Assembly (NCBI GenBank): GCA_947311845.1
Contig: CAMZMU010000063.1
Location: 54,426,337 to 54,490,336 of the forward strand
Direction: 5' to 3'
Length of the DNA: 64,000 bases
Source of the DNA: Poa pratensis
Lineage: Eukaryota; Streptophyta; Magnoliopsida; Poales; Poaceae
Part shown: piece after piece, positions 1 to 12,041 of the stretch
Layout of the letters: each line of letters begins with the position of its first letter
Numbering within the stretch: the first letter of the stretch is position 1
Position numbers and translations under genes: made by a program
Notes under the pieces: model-generated
What the model was told of the DNA's origin: nothing
Databases searched by the model: none
What the model saw: only the letters and a program-made list of their open reading frames with translations

Positions 1-1607
1 GGCAACAGTGCCAGAAACAATGCTTGTACGTCACACGTCAGTTGGGAACCCAAGAGGAAGGTATGATGAGTGGCAGCAAAGTTTTCCCTCAGTAATGAAA
101 CCAAGGTTTAATCGAACCAGTAGGAAACGAGGTTTTTGCTTCGAAGGTGTTGGTGAAGGAGTGTAATGCGGCGCAACACCAGGGATTCCGGTGCCAACGT
201 GGAACCTGCACAACACAATCAAATTACTTTGCCCCAACTTAACAGTGAGGTTGTCAATCTCACCGGCTTGCTGAAAACAAAGGGTTAAACGTATCGTATG
301 GAAAATGATGTTTGTTTGCATAAAACAGTAGAGAACAATGATTGCAGTAGATTGTATTTCAGATGTAAAAGAATGGACCGGGGTCCACAGTTCACTAGTG
401 GTGTCTCTCCAATAAGATAACTAACATGCTGGGTAAACAAATTACAGCTGGGCAATTGACAATTGATAAGTGCATATAACATGCATGTGTGAGTTGTGGT
501 GTCTACTATGAGATTCATTTGGGCATTACGACAAAGTACATAGACCGCTATCCAGCATGCATCTATGCTAAATAGTCCACTTTCCGGTTAACATCCGTAC
601 CCCTTCCAGTATTAAGTTGCAAGCAACAGACAATTGCATTAAGTAATGTGCGTAATGTAAACAATACATTCATCCTTGAATAAAGCATTGTGTTTTACCC
701 TAGTGGCAACAACACATCTACAACCTTAGAACTTGCTGTCACTATCCCAGGTTAAATAGAGGTTGAACCCAACTATCATGCATAAATACCCCCTCTTGGA
801 GTCACAAGTATTCACTTGGCCAAGGCTTCAACAAGTAACGGAGAGCATGCAAGATCACAAATGACATAGACATGATAATATAATATTCAGCTCCACATAG
901 GTATCAATATAAGTCAGATCCAGCAAACACAACATGTAGCATTACAATAAGATGATCTTGATCATGATAGGCAGCTCACAAGATCTAAACATGATGGCAC
1001 AAGTGGAGAAGACAACCATCTAGCTACTGCTATGGACCCATAGTCCAAGGATGAACTACTCACGCATCACTCCGGAGGCGGGCATGGCGATGTAGAGCCC
1101 TCCGGTGATGATTCCCCTCTCCGGCAGGGTGCCGGGAAGAGCTTCAGAACCCCCGAGTTAGGGTTGACGACGGCGGCGGCAGCGAATATGTTCTGGATGA
1201 AAGGCTCGGTGTGTTTAGGGTTTTCCGTCTCGGGGAATAAATAGGCGAAGGGGCGATGTCGGCGGACCCCCGAGGGGCCCAAACCACAGGCTGGCGCGGT
1301 GGGGCCCACTGCCGCGCCGCAGGTGGTTTGGCCACCTCGTGGCTCTCTTCGTCTCTCCTTCGGACTCCGTGTACGTGTGGAAAAATAGGGACTTGGCCTT
1401 TTGTTTCGTGCAATTCCGAGAATATTTCCAGAAGTAACTTTCTGAAACCAAAAACAGCAGAAAAAGGGAACTGGCACTGTGGCATCTTGTTAATAGGTTA
1501 GTCCCAGAAAATGCATAAAAGTGATATGAAGTGTATATAAAACATGTAGCAAATGGTATAATATAAGCATGGACAGCAGAAATTATGGATACGTTGGAGA
1601 CGTATCA
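1..1607 (-). repeat. 3' LTR of the Athila-like element (cut by window edge)
   Basis: Near-identical to 5181-6779 over its whole length. Ends at 1607 in ACGTATCA (start TGATACGT on the minus strand). The first bases correspond to about 35 bp inside the other LTR, so a few tens of bases lie outside the window. Differences from the other copy are mainly one- to three-base indels. Reading frames inside it (for example 1067-1501) are chance frames in a GC-rich LTR stretch. Confidence 0.85.
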
Positions 1608-1622
1608 AGCATCCCCAAGCTT
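1608..1622 (-). other. Polypurine tract of the Athila-like element
   Basis: On the minus strand the sequence AAGCTTGGGGATGCT lies directly before the TGATACGT start of the 3' LTR, the position where plus-strand DNA synthesis is primed. The same purine-rich motif recurs nearby at about 3540-3555 and 3600-3612. Confidence 0.65.
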
Positions 1623-4490
1623 AGTTCTACTCGTCCTCGAGTAGGTAAAACGATAACAACAAATAATTTCTGAGGAGACATGCTTTCACACAATCTTGAT
1701 CAATATATTGCAAGGCTCATGTCATGAATGAAGTGACTCAAAGCAATGATCTATAGTTTGCTAACAAATAGATAAAGAGTAAACAATGAATCATATAAGC
1801 AAAAACTTTTCATGAATAGTTACTTTCAAGACAAGCATCAAAAAGTTTTGCATAAGAGGTAACTCATAAAGCAATAGATTCAAAGTAAAAGGCATTGAAG
1901 CAACACAAAGGATGATTAAGTTTCAGCATTGCTTTCAACTTGTAACATGTATATCTCATGGATAGTTGTCAACATAAAGCAATATAACAAGTGCAATAAG
2001 TAAACATGTAAGAATCAATGCACACAAAGTTGACACAAGTGTTTGCTTCTAAGATAGAAAGGAGTAGGTAAACTGACTCAACATAAAGTAAAAGATAGGC
2101 CCTTCGCAGAGGGAAGCAGGGATTAAATCATGTGCTAGAGCTTTTTAAGTTTTCGAAAGCATATAGAGAGCACAAAATAAGTATTTGAGAGGTGTTTGTT
2201 GTTGTCAACGAATGGTAGTGGGCACTCTAACCCCCTTGTCAACCAGACTTTCAAGAGCGGCTCCCATGAAGGACGTTATCTCTACCAGCAAGGTAGATCA
2301 TCCTCTTCTCTTTTGTTTACACATGTATTTTAGTTTCTTTATAGATGACACTCCTCCAACCTTTTGCTTACACAAGCCATGGCTAACCGAATCCTCGGGT
2401 GCCTTCCAACATTCACATACCATGGAGGAGTGTCTATTTGCAAATTAAGTTGCTTACTGATAAATCAGGGCAAAACATGTGAAGAGAATTATTAATGAAA
2501 GTTGTAATTAATTGGGGCTGGGCACCCCGTTGCCAGCTCTTTTTGCAAATTATTGGATAAGCGGATGTATATGCCACTAGTCCATTGGTGAAAGTCTGTC
2601 AGAAGTAAATGACAAGATTGAAAGATAAAACACCACATACTTCCTCATGAGCTATAAAAACATTGACACAAATAAGGAGTAATAAAGTTTGAATAGTTTA
2701 AAGGTAGCACATGAAATATTTACTTGGAATGGCAGGAAATACCACATAGTAGGTAGGTATGGTGGACACAAATGGCATGGGTTTTGGCTCAAGTTTTGGA
2801 TGCACGAGAAGCATTCCCTCTCAGTACAGAGTTTAGGCTAGCAAGGTTGTTTGAAGCAAACACAAGTATAAACCGGTACAGCAAGAATCACATAAAAACA
2901 TATTGCAAGTATTATAAGACTCTACACTGTCTTCCTTGTTGCTCAAACATTTTACCAGAAAATATCTAGACCTTAGAGAGAACAAATATGCATCCCAAGT
3001 CTCAACAAGCTCTACGGTAGTTCTCCACTACTAGGCTTTAACTACATGATGCAAGAGCTTAAACATGATCTACTTGAGAGCTCAAAACAATTGCAAAGCA
3101 TCAAATCAAACAAGACAATGATCTACAAGAATGCATATGTCTTTTCCAATACCAACTACTACATGTAGCATTTTCTTTCTTCCAAACAAACACCAATCAA
3201 TTTATTTAAACATAAACTCTCCAAATGATAATATAATGCAGCAAGAGTATTTATAAAGTGCTAACAGCTCGAAGAGATGCATGAAAAACAGGAGCTAAAA
3301 GCACTGCAGTAGCTAGTTAAGAATACTCAACAAATATAAGTGAAGAACATGAGTATTCACATGAAAAAGCGGAGCGTGTCTCTCTCCCACACAAGGATTG
3401 CTAGGATCCGAATTTATTCAAAAAAAAAAAAATAAAAACACACAGACGCTCCAAGTAAAGCGCATAAGATGTGAAAGAATTAAAATATAGTTTCACTAGA
3501 GATGACCTGATAAGTTTGTTGATGAAGAAGGGGATGCCTTGGGCATCCCCAAGCTTAGACGCTTGAGTCTCTCTGAATATGGTTGGGATGAACCACGGGG
3601 CATCCCCAAGCTTAGGCTTTTCATCTTCTTGATCACATAATATCACCCTTCTCGCTTGATCCTTGAAAACTTCCTTCACACCAAACTCAAGACAGTTCTC
3701 ATTAGAGGGTTAGTGCATAATCAAAAATTCTCATATTCTGTAATGATACAATCAATCCCAAAGCTTCTGGACATTAGCTACAGCCACCAATGCTTTGTGG
3801 AGCAAAGAAATCCACACAAACACAGTAAAAGAGCGAATGCAAAACAAAAGGCAGAATCTGTCAAAAACAGAACAGTCTGGAATGACGAATTTTTTCGAGG
3901 CACTTAAGTTGCTCAGATGGATCTGGCCTAAAATAATGAAAGTTGCGTACATATCTCAGGAATATGCGTGATTTTTCGAATTTTTTTGAATTTTCTACAG
4001 GGAGATAAGCTCAAATCCGTGACAGCTAAAAATCTGTCACTGCGCAGAAATCCAAATCTTGCATCAACTTTCAATATAGAACTTTACTTGGCACAACATT
4101 GCGATAAAATAAAGATACAAAGGAGTTGCTACAGAAGTAACAAAACTCCTTGACTCAAAGAAAACAAAATAACAGCAAATAAAACGATGGGTTGTCTCCC
4201 ATAAGCGCTTTTCTTTAACGCCTTTCAGCTAGGCGCAGAAAGTGAAAATCAAGTGTTTCAAGTGGCAAATCATTCAAATCATCAAAACTTCTTCCAACAC
4301 ACAGCTTGTAACAATGGGTATCTTAGATGTTCCTGGAGGTGTTTCATTACCTTTAACCGTACTAAAAGTTTTATCAATTTTAAGCTCATAATGAGTCTTT
4401 GGTTTTGGCACTTTAGGAACATACATAAACTTTTGCTCTCACCCACATAAACTTTCTCCTTTTTAGACTTAAGAGAAGTAAAGGTTGAAC
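1623..4490. other. Non-coding interior of the Athila-like element
   Basis: AT-rich sequence without a recognisable domain on either strand. Two purine-tract-like copies of the CATCCCCAAGCTTAG motif lie at about 3543-3557 and 3601-3615. The pol region expected here in a full Athila element is absent. Confidence 0.6.
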
Positions 4491-4961
4491 TTAAGGTTTC
4501 ATAGCTTCCTCTAACTCATCAATTCTATGATTTTGGGTGTCATGGATATTATTATCCTCAAGAACAGTGATTCTTTCATTGATGGTGGCTATTGATTCAT
4601 TAGTCTTACCAATACAATCAAGAAAATTTGGAAAAAAATTCTCCATAGAGTCTAACTTATTTATAACATCCTCCAAGGTGATCTCAACTTTTAATATCTT
4701 TAGTGGGTGGTGTTCCTACCAAACTTTCAATAATATTACAGGCTTCTAAAGCAGAGTACCCAAGAAATTTCCACCTGTAAGAGTGTCTAGAACATACCTA
4801 TACCAACTAGAGATACCAACATAAAAGTTCCTAAGGAGGATAGTGGTAGAGTGTTTCTTAGTACATCTATGATGAGCATCACTAATTCTATACCAAGCAT
4901 CTTTCAAATTTTCACCTCCTAGTTGCCTAAAAGAACGAACTTCAACTTCAGGAGCATTCAT
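4491..4961 (-). pseudogene. gag remnant of the Athila-like element
   Basis: Two minus-strand frames, 4961-4746 and 4676-4491, read as one protein broken by a frameshift. The upstream part has the Athila gag signature FRQLGGENLKDAW, a cysteine a few residues later (RC), then LLRNFYVG and GGNFLG, corresponding to the end of the retrotransposon gag domain. The downstream part is a heptad-like, charged stretch (INKLDSMENF... NERITVLED) that looks like a coiled coil. The N-terminal half of gag is missing: the frame begins at MNAPEVEV directly before the FRQ motif. Gag would form the virus-like particle core; this copy cannot. Confidence 0.7.
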
Positions 4962-5121
4962 TTTGAAAAAACAAAATCAAAGAATTAAACAAGTAACTAA
5001 TTTTTTGTGTGTTTTTATAAAGAGAGCAAACAAGACTAAAATAAAAATAAACTAAGCAAGACAAATAACAAAGTAAAGAGATTGGGTGTGAGAGACTCCC
5101 CTTGCAGAAGCAATTCGGTTT

Positions 5122-5139
5122 TCCCCGGCAACGGCGCCA
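5122..5139 (-). other. tRNA-Asp type primer-binding site
   Basis: The minus strand reads TGGCGCCGTTGCCGGGGA, complementary to the 3' end of plant tRNA-Asp, seven bases inside the 5' LTR end. A decayed copy of the same motif (TGGCACTGTTGCCGGGGA) lies inside each LTR, at 5176-5193 and near position 1, so the LTR end appears to have captured a PBS-like sequence. Confidence 0.75.
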
Positions 5140-5146
5140 GAAAACG

Positions 5147-6779
5147 TGTTGCTAGCTCTAGTTGACGAGGGAATATTCCCCGGCAACAGTGCCAGAAACA
5201 ATGCTTGTACGTCACACGTCAGTTGGGAACCCCAAGAGATGGATATGAGTGCAGCAGCAGTTTTCCCTCAGTATGAAACCAAGGTTTAATCGAACCAGTA
5301 GGAAAACGAGGTTTGCTTCGAAGGTGTTGGTGAAGGAGTGTAGTGCGGCGCAACACCAGGGATTCCGGTGCCAACGTGGAACCTGCACAACACAATCAAA
5401 TTACTTTGCCCCAACTTAACAGTGAGGTTGTCAATCTCACCGGCTTGCTGAAAACAAAGGGTTAAACGTATCGAATGGAAAATGATGTTTGTTTGCATAA
5501 AACAGTAGAGAACAATGATTGCAGTAGATTGTATTTCAGATGTAAAAGAATGGACCGGGGTCCACAGTTCACTAGTGGTGTCTCTCCAATAAGATAACTA
5601 ACATGCTGGGTAAACAAATTACAGCTGGGCAATTGACAATTGATAAGTGCATATAACATGCATGTGTGAGCTGTGGGTCTACTATGAGATTCATTTGGGC
5701 ATTACGACAAAGTACATAGACCGCTATCCAGCATGCATCTATGCCTAAATAGTCCACTTTCCGGTTAACATCCGTACCCCTTCCAGTATTAAGTTGCAAG
5801 CAACAGACAATTGCATTAAGTAATGTGCGTAATGTAAACAATACATTCATCCTTGAATAAAGCATTGCTGTTTTACCCTAGTGGCAACAACACATCTACA
5901 ACCTTAGAACTTGCTGTCACTATCCCAGGTTAAATAGAGGTTGAACCCAACTATCATGCATAAATACCCCTCTTGGAGTCAAGTATTCACTTGGCCAAGG
6001 CTTCAACAAGTAACGGAGAGCATGCAAGATCACAAATGACATAGACATGATAATATAATATTCAGCTCCACATAGGTATCAATATAAGTCAGATCCCAGC
6101 AAACACAACATGTAGCATTACAATAAGATGATCTTGATCATGATAGGCAGCTCACAAGATCTAAACATGATGGCACAAGTGGAGAAGACAACCATCTAGC
6201 TACTGCTATGGACCCATAGTCCAAGGATGAACTACTCACGCATCACTCCGGAGGCGGGCATGGCGATGTAGAGCCCTCCGGTGATGATTCCCCTCTCCGG
6301 CAGGGTGCCGGGAAGAGCTTCAGAACCCCCGAGTTAGGGTTGACGACGGCAGCGAATATGTTCTGGATGAAAGGCTCGGTGTTTTAGGGTTTTCTCGTCT
6401 CGGGGAATAAATAGGCGAAGGGGCGATGTCGGCGGACCCCCGAGGGGCCCAAACCACAGGCTGGCGCGGTGGGGCCCTGCCGCGCCGCCAGGTGGTTTGG
6501 CCACCTCGTGGCTCTCTTCGTCTCTCCTTCGGACTCCGTGTACGTGCTGGAAAAATAGGGACTTGGCCTTTTGTTTCGTGCAATTCCGAGAATATTTCCA
6601 GAAGTAACTTTCTGAAACCAAAAACAGCAGAAAACAGGGAACTGGCACTGTGGCATCTTGTTAATAGGTTAGTCCCAGAAAATGCATAAAAGTGATATGA
6701 AGTGTATATGAAACATGTAGCAAATGGTATAATATAAGTATGGAACAGCAGAAATTATGGATACGTTGGAGACGTATCA
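5147..6779 (-). repeat. 5' LTR of the Athila-like element
   Basis: About 1.63 kb, bounded on the plus strand by TGTTGCTAG (5147) and GACGTATCA (6779), giving the TG...CA ends of an LTR on the minus strand. The primer-binding site is next to its lower-coordinate end, which fixes the orientation. Confidence 0.8.
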
Positions 6780-7418
6780 GGCAGCTCACAAGATCTAAAC
6801 ATGATAGCATAAAGTGGAGAGATAACCATCTAGCTACTGCCATGGACCCGTAGTCCAAGGATGAACTACTCACGCATCACTCCGGAGGCAGGCATGGTGA
6901 TGTAGAGCCCTCCGGCGATGATTCCCTCGCCGGCAGGGTGCCGGGAAGAGCTTCTGAACCCTCCCGAGCTAGGGTTGACGGCGGCGGCGTCTCTGGAACT
7001 TTTCGTGGATAATGGCTCGGGTATTTAGGGTTTTCGCGTCGGGAGGAATAAATAGGCGAAAGGGCGGCGGCTGCAGAGCCACGAGGGCCCCACACCACCC
7101 CACGACGCGGCAGGGTGGGCCCGCGCGGCCCCATGTGTGGGTGCCACGTGGCCCTCCTCCGTCTCTCCTCTGGACTCCATCTTGTTGGAAAAATAGGAGG
7201 TTCTGTCCAAGTTTCGTCCAATTCCGAGAATATTTCCAGACTAGCTTTTCTGGAATACAAAAACAGTAGAAAACAGGAACTGGCACTGTGGCATCTTGTT
7301 AATAGGTTAGTCCCAGAAAATGCATAAAAATGCTATGAAGTGTATATGAAACATGTAAACAATTGGTATAATATCAACATGGAACATCAGAAATTATAGA
7401 TACGTTTGAGACGTATCA
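6780..7418 (-). repeat. Truncated LTR of a related Gypsy element
   Basis: Begins in the middle of the LTR (GGCAGCTCAC, matching 6146 onward in the adjacent LTR) and runs to the terminal ACGTATCA at 7418. It is about 80 percent similar to the last 640 bp of the neighbouring LTRs, so it comes from an older copy. The abrupt start exactly where the full element ends suggests that element inserted into this LTR; the other half would lie left of the window. Confidence 0.75.
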
Positions 7419-7426
7419 GGGGCTAC

Positions 7427-7989
7427 TGTTGGATGAATAATACCCGGTAGGCCCATGAAGAGAGGAAGCATGACCCGCTAGGCAGGAGGCCGGGCGAGGC
7501 CAGCTAACCATCACCATGGGCCGGGTTACACTGATGGGCCGGAGAGCTTGTCGGTAACCCGGCCTACACTAGGAAGGTTCTGGAAGACCCGGAGGCGGTA
7601 CGCATCGCGGAGCCCAAGACTTGGATGGCACAAAAGGCTAGAAGAGGTAGAGTAGGACTCCGGGTATGGAAGTAACCCGGCCTTGCCTTGTAAGCAACCA
7701 GGAGACCTGACAGCCTATATAAACTGGCTCCTAGGTCATAGATCGATAAGCGAAAAAGAAGTCCCAAGTTAGTAGAGACATACCGAGACACCCTTGTAAC
7801 CCCTGATTCGTAACTCGGCGACTAATTGTTCCCCGGGTTACGTGATCCCCCATATCAATATAAACAAGCAGGAAGTAGGTCTTTATCTTGTGTTCCCGTG
7901 GAGCGTGACAATCTTCTGTACACCAGAGCTGCAATGACCCCCAACTCAAGTTACCCCCTGGTAACATCTGCCGTGACAATCCCACGACA
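7427..7989 (+). repeat. LTR of a Tat-like Gypsy element, plus orientation
   Basis: Starts TGTTGGATGAATAATACCCGG after a purine-rich GGGGCTAC and ends CATCTGCCGTGACAATCCCACGACA. The same start and end signatures, in reverse orientation, bound the LTR at 23953-24558, and GGCCCATGAAGAG and GCAGGAAGTAGGTCTTTATCT are shared. A TATATAAA box lies at 7716-7723. No internal region follows, so this is a solo or truncated LTR. Confidence 0.7.
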
Positions 7990-9309
7990 TATCCCTCTCA
8001 AGCAACCCTGCAATTAAGATACAAGAAGTCTCTTGTGTCCCCAACACACCCAATACACTTGTCAGATGTAAAGGTGCACTAGTTTGGCGAAGAGATGGTA
8101 AAATGCAAGTGATATGGATGGTAAAAGATGGTATTTCTAATCTTTAATAAAAATGGCAGCAAGCAAACATGTAACAAAAGTGACTATGTGTTCCGATGAT
8201 CGGAAACAAGGCCTAGGGATCATACTTTCACTAATGGTAACTCTCAACACTATTAACACAATTGCATGATACTTCCTCTTCAACATGTAACTTAGGTGCT
8301 ACTCGGAACTATTCTTCTGCTGGATAAGAAACACGATGACTACCGCGTAGGGATACAAAAGTACACCTTAAAGTTCGAACACCATAATTACTGCGTAGGT
8401 TGTCACGCCTTAAAGTCCAAACACCACAATGCCACAAAGAACAACTCATGATAACTATCTAATCTATCATCCATAAAGTCACACACGCCACCCACACTGT
8501 CACCATGGCTTCGTGTTATCAACAGTGACTCCGAAAATTAGATAAAACCACTTGAGTAACAAATCCATTACATAATGAAGGGAAACATCATAAGAATTCA
8601 ACTAGGCTAACAATGCTCATGATCACATAAAGATCACACCATGAGAGAGAGAGATCACCACATAGGTATAAGTATGAGCCCTCAGGCCCGATGAAGAACT
8701 ACTCCCGCTACATCATGGGAGGCTGCAAGCTAGGTCGATGAAGATGGCTCCGGGGGCAATTCCCCATCCCGGCAGGGTGTTGGAATAGGACCTTCTGTCC
8801 CTCCAAATTAGGGTTTTTGTTGGCGGTGGAGCTCTGGAACTTTTCTGGAGAAATCCTTTGGGGGTCTTCCTTTTAGGTCAGGAGTGATTTTATAGGCGAA
8901 GAGGCGATGTGAGGCGGTGCACGAGGCGGCCAGGTGACCCCCAGGCGCGGGGCACCTCCTGGCCGCGCGTGGGCCCCGTCTGGAGCCTGTGGGCCCCCCT
9001 GCAGCTGTCCTTTGGGTGCCGCGTGCCTGGGCCCCGTCTGGAGCCTGTGGGCCCCCCTGCAGTTGTCCTTTGGGCGCAGTCTTTGTTCCGATGAAAAATA
9101 ATCTCCGTAAATTTTCAGGTCATTTCGAGAATATTTCTTTGCTAGGATTTCTGGAACAAAAAGACAACAGAAAACAGGAACTGGCACTGGGCATCTTGTT
9201 ATTAGGTTAGTTCCAGAAAATGCACCAAATGATAAAAAACATTATAAAAGCATGTGGATATAACAAGCATGAAACAACAAAAAATTATAGATACGTTTGA
9301 TACGTATCA
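7990..9309 (-). repeat. Gypsy LTR fragment of the TGATACGT type
   Basis: Ends at 9309 with ACGTATCA like the LTRs at 1607 and 6779, and shares the GGAACTGGCACTG and GGTTAGTTCCAGAAAATGCA stretches with them near the end, but the rest is diverged. It starts mid-LTR at TATCCCTCTCAAGCAACC, directly after the plus-oriented LTR. Reading frames at 8873-9210 are chance frames of a GC-rich repeat; a roughly 66-bp stretch there (GCCCCGTCTGGAGCCTGTGG) is tandemly duplicated. Confidence 0.65.
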
Positions 9310-11223
9310 AAGGTACAAGCGAATAATAATTCAATGATCTAGATGTAGTTTGTTACCAACACTGTTGAAGCAGAAGAGATGTTGATGATAAGGTCGATGA
9401 AGCATATGGAAGATTCTCACAAGTAAGCCTAGTCGTGAGAATGATCCAACTCCCCGTGTCCAACCTTTTGGATCCAACTGAGCGATGGTCAGATGTCTCG
9501 CCACTCTGAGAGCTCGCACCCGTCCGTCGGATTTGGTTCTGCAGAGCTTCGCTATCCAGAGCTCAGCTTCTACTGTGTATATGAAGGTGGAGATCTCAAC
9601 ACATGAGAGAGAGATTAGATCTCAATCTAAAGGGAGAGGACACCTCAAAACCCCCGTAGATCAAGTTCCAACTTGAACTTGTGTGTCTCCAAAGGGAGGG
9701 GGTTTATATAGGAGAGAGGGGGAGGGCAGCCTTGGAGGAGGGCAAGCCCTCCCCCTCGTGCGCCACCGCCGCTCCCTTGGTGGGCCCCGACCGAGCTAAG
9801 GTTTGGGGATGGGCGCCTCCCCTTCCTTGCTCAGGCCGCCGGCTCCCTCCCCACTTGGGCTGGTTCGGGTTGGGGGGAATCCCCCCTTTTGGCCCATGGC
9901 CACGGTGCTCCACCACCTGGTGGGCCCCTAGGGTCCACCTGGCAGCCTCCTTTGATGGGTTCCAACCTTTGATCATTATTTGATCATTTTCGATATTTTT
10001 CCTTTCTCCGGATTTTGTCCGATTAATTCCTAAACTGATATTTTCACTTTACAGAAAATTCCCGGAATTAATTCGCCATCACATAAACCTATTTATATGA
10101 TTCGGGGCATCCAATGTTCGCATATAAAATTTCCGGATAAATATCCCCTCTATAAACCTCGGAATAAATTCCGATGGTGATAGAAACTCTTTCTACAACT
10201 CTGGGACATCTCAGGTCCGGATATTTTATTTCTCTGATATATATTAACTATATCGATCACTCGAAAGACCATTCCGGTGATTCTCTCTCGTTGTTCCAGA
10301 CCTACCAATATACACAACTAACCAAACCTAACTTAAATATGTGACTCTTACAGGTTCGATAACATGTGGACATGACTCGGAAAAGCTTTCCGATCAATAA
10401 TAAATAGCGGAACCATGGACGTCCATATTGACTCCCACTGTTATACGAAATATACTCAGTTGAACCTGTTGGCTATTGTACACCATTCCTAATGACTCAC
10501 GATACTGAACTTTACCCAAGATTAGATATTCCGATATTATGTGAATGAATCCTTGATTCACTCTATCTTTGTCAATCTCGTTAACCGGCAAGTTCTCTTA
10601 TTTCGATATCCCACACGATGCATCATCCTCATGCATTGTCTGCAGAACATATTGAATATCATTCATATCGAGTGGCCCCAGGATGTATCTTTCTTTTGAC
10701 AGAGGGGAAATTTCCTATCTTGGAACATCAAGATTAATACGCACCTTTGGAATTACCCAGGAGCCACCTTTTTGATCACCCAGTTACGGCGTAATACTTA
10801 ACAGCACCAAAGCAACTCTTCGTGCATGCATAACCTTAATAACCTCATGGTCTAAGGACATGTAAGTATTGTAACCTTGTTGTGATATGTCCATAAGGAC
10901 AAAAGAGATCGTACATGAATCTCTTAGCATATCAACGACTTGGGTCTACTCAGCCATATCGTTTTAACAAACAATATGCTATTCATTGATGCTGACATAA
11001 ACTATATATGTCCATGACCAGGAAAATACGGTCATCTTGCTATCAACAAATTAGTCTAAAGACAAGACTAGGGTCTCTTTATACTGTTCATGTTTCTACA
11101 CATGTGTGTGAGTTTTCCTCTGAATCTCATATTCAGGAGCCACATCAGTTATAGCAGAGAGACATAAAGCATAATTATGAATCAGATGTAGATTATCATT
11201 GCCTTTTGGGCATACATCCAACA
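9310..11223 (-). repeat. Copia LTR of Angela/BARE type
   Basis: The plus strand ends GGGCATACATCCAACA, so the minus strand starts TGTTGGATGTATGCCC, the hallmark start of Angela/BARE/WIS LTRs. Length (about 1.9 kb) is close to the usual 1.7-1.8 kb of this family. A TATATAAA box reads on the minus strand at 9703-9710. No Copia internal domain or tRNA-Met binding site adjoins it, so it is a solo or truncated LTR. The frame at 9681-9983 is a leader-region chance frame. Confidence 0.7.
9703..9710 (-). promoter_or_regulatory. TATA box of the Copia LTR
   Basis: TATATAAA on the minus strand, about 1.5 kb from the LTR start, followed downstream by the C-rich leader usual in these LTRs. Confidence 0.5.
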
Positions 11224-11288
11224 CTTATGTTGAAATATGTCGTGTTGAATTATTAATGCCGAACTAGCGTTGAATGTGTTTGCATGGA
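11224..11288. repeat. Left flank of the CACTA insertion site (older repeat)
   Basis: Sixty-five bases between the Copia LTR and the CACTA end. With the right flank from 25725 they appear to belong to one older repeat that ends near 25838 in a GAGATGCTCTAA motif. Confidence 0.4.
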
Positions 11289-11427
11289 CACTAGTAGAAA
11301 CAAGGCCTTTGGTCCAGAGCCCCATTGGCTCTAGTCCCAGATGGATTTTGAACCGGGAATAGAGGGGGGGACTAGTCCCAGTTCAACGGCTACGAGGCCG
11401 CACGAGACTAGTCCCAGTTCGAACGGG

Positions 11428-11537
11428 ACCTCTAGTCCCGGTTCGTGATACCACCCGAGACTAGAGGGGTCTCGCCCGACAGGGCCACGTGCGAGAACCT
11501 CTAGTCCCGGGTGGTATCACGAACCGGGACTAGAGGT
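11428..11537. repeat. Perfect 29-bp inverted repeat in the CACTA 5' subterminal region
   Basis: Arms 11428-11456 and 11509-11537 are perfect reverse complements (ACCTCTAGTCCCGG... to ...CCGGGACTAGAGGT) around a 52-bp loop. Together with single repeats at 11331-11425 they form the subterminal array where CACTA TNPA proteins are known to bind. A TATA box follows within 15 bp. Confidence 0.75.
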
Positions 11538-11549
11538 CCTCTGTTTTCC

Positions 11550-11556
11550 TATATAG
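11550..11556 (+). promoter_or_regulatory. TATA box for the CACTA transposase gene
   Basis: TATATAG in TTCCTATATAGCATC right after the inverted repeat. It is followed by a pyrimidine-rich leader and, at 12042, the first recognisable coding sequence behind an ATGCAG splice acceptor. Confidence 0.5.
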
Positions 11557-12041
11557 CATCGCCCTGCTCACCCCTCTCCTCTGTTTTTTTTCATCCTATA
11601 AGGTGAGAGGTGTGTGCTAGTTTGTTGTTCCTTCCTATGCACAAGAGGTGTTCGATGAAATGCCTGAGCTAGCCAGCTTCCTTCTCCTCTGTTCTTCACC
11701 ACCGAGCTCGAGTTTATCCCCATTTTCTCCACGATTTGTCAATATTTGGCGGCACCCCTTCTATTGAAGTGTTCCAAGAGGTTAGCAACTAAACCCTTTC
11801 ATCTTTCATTGATAATTAAGCTCATTACATGCTATTGTAAGTATGAGGCATGTTCTTGATTGTTGCAATGGCTGATGATTTTTTTGTTATGATTTGATAA
11901 AATGCACGTGTAGTTCGTAGTTTAGTTATGAGTTGATAGAATGTCGTCGCATGGAGTGCCGAAGTATCGTTGTGTGCATATAATTTTAGACATGGACTAA
12001 TTTTAGCATCATGATTGCGTTTGATATACTATATAATGCAG

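Larger units (their letters stand above)
1..6779 (-). mobile_element. Athila-like Ty3/Gypsy LTR retrotransposon, internally deleted
   Basis: Two long direct repeats (1-1607, running off the left edge, and 5147-6779) flank about 3.5 kb. Read on the minus strand the order is 5' LTR, primer-binding site, gag remnant, non-coding stretch, polypurine tract, 3' LTR. LTRs start TGATACGTCT on the minus strand. The primer-binding site matches the 3' end of tRNA-Asp, which is typical of Athila-lineage elements. No protease, RT, RNase H or integrase is visible, so the element is a deletion derivative or a non-autonomous member that would need proteins in trans. Exact family naming (Sabrina, WHAM or Fatima groups in Triticeae) is not possible by eye. 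Confidence 0.85.

Noticed and set aside
1067..1501. Overlapping ORFs of 78-136 codons on both strands, repeated at 6320-6689 and 6877-7269
   Set aside because: They fall inside LTR copies, have no domain, and differ in frame between the copies; chance frames in a GC-rich repeat.
11428..11537. microRNA precursor from the perfect 29-bp inverted repeat
   Set aside because: The arms are copies of the CACTA subterminal repeat that recurs across the element; perfect pairing fits siRNA-type transposon hairpins, not a MIRNA gene.
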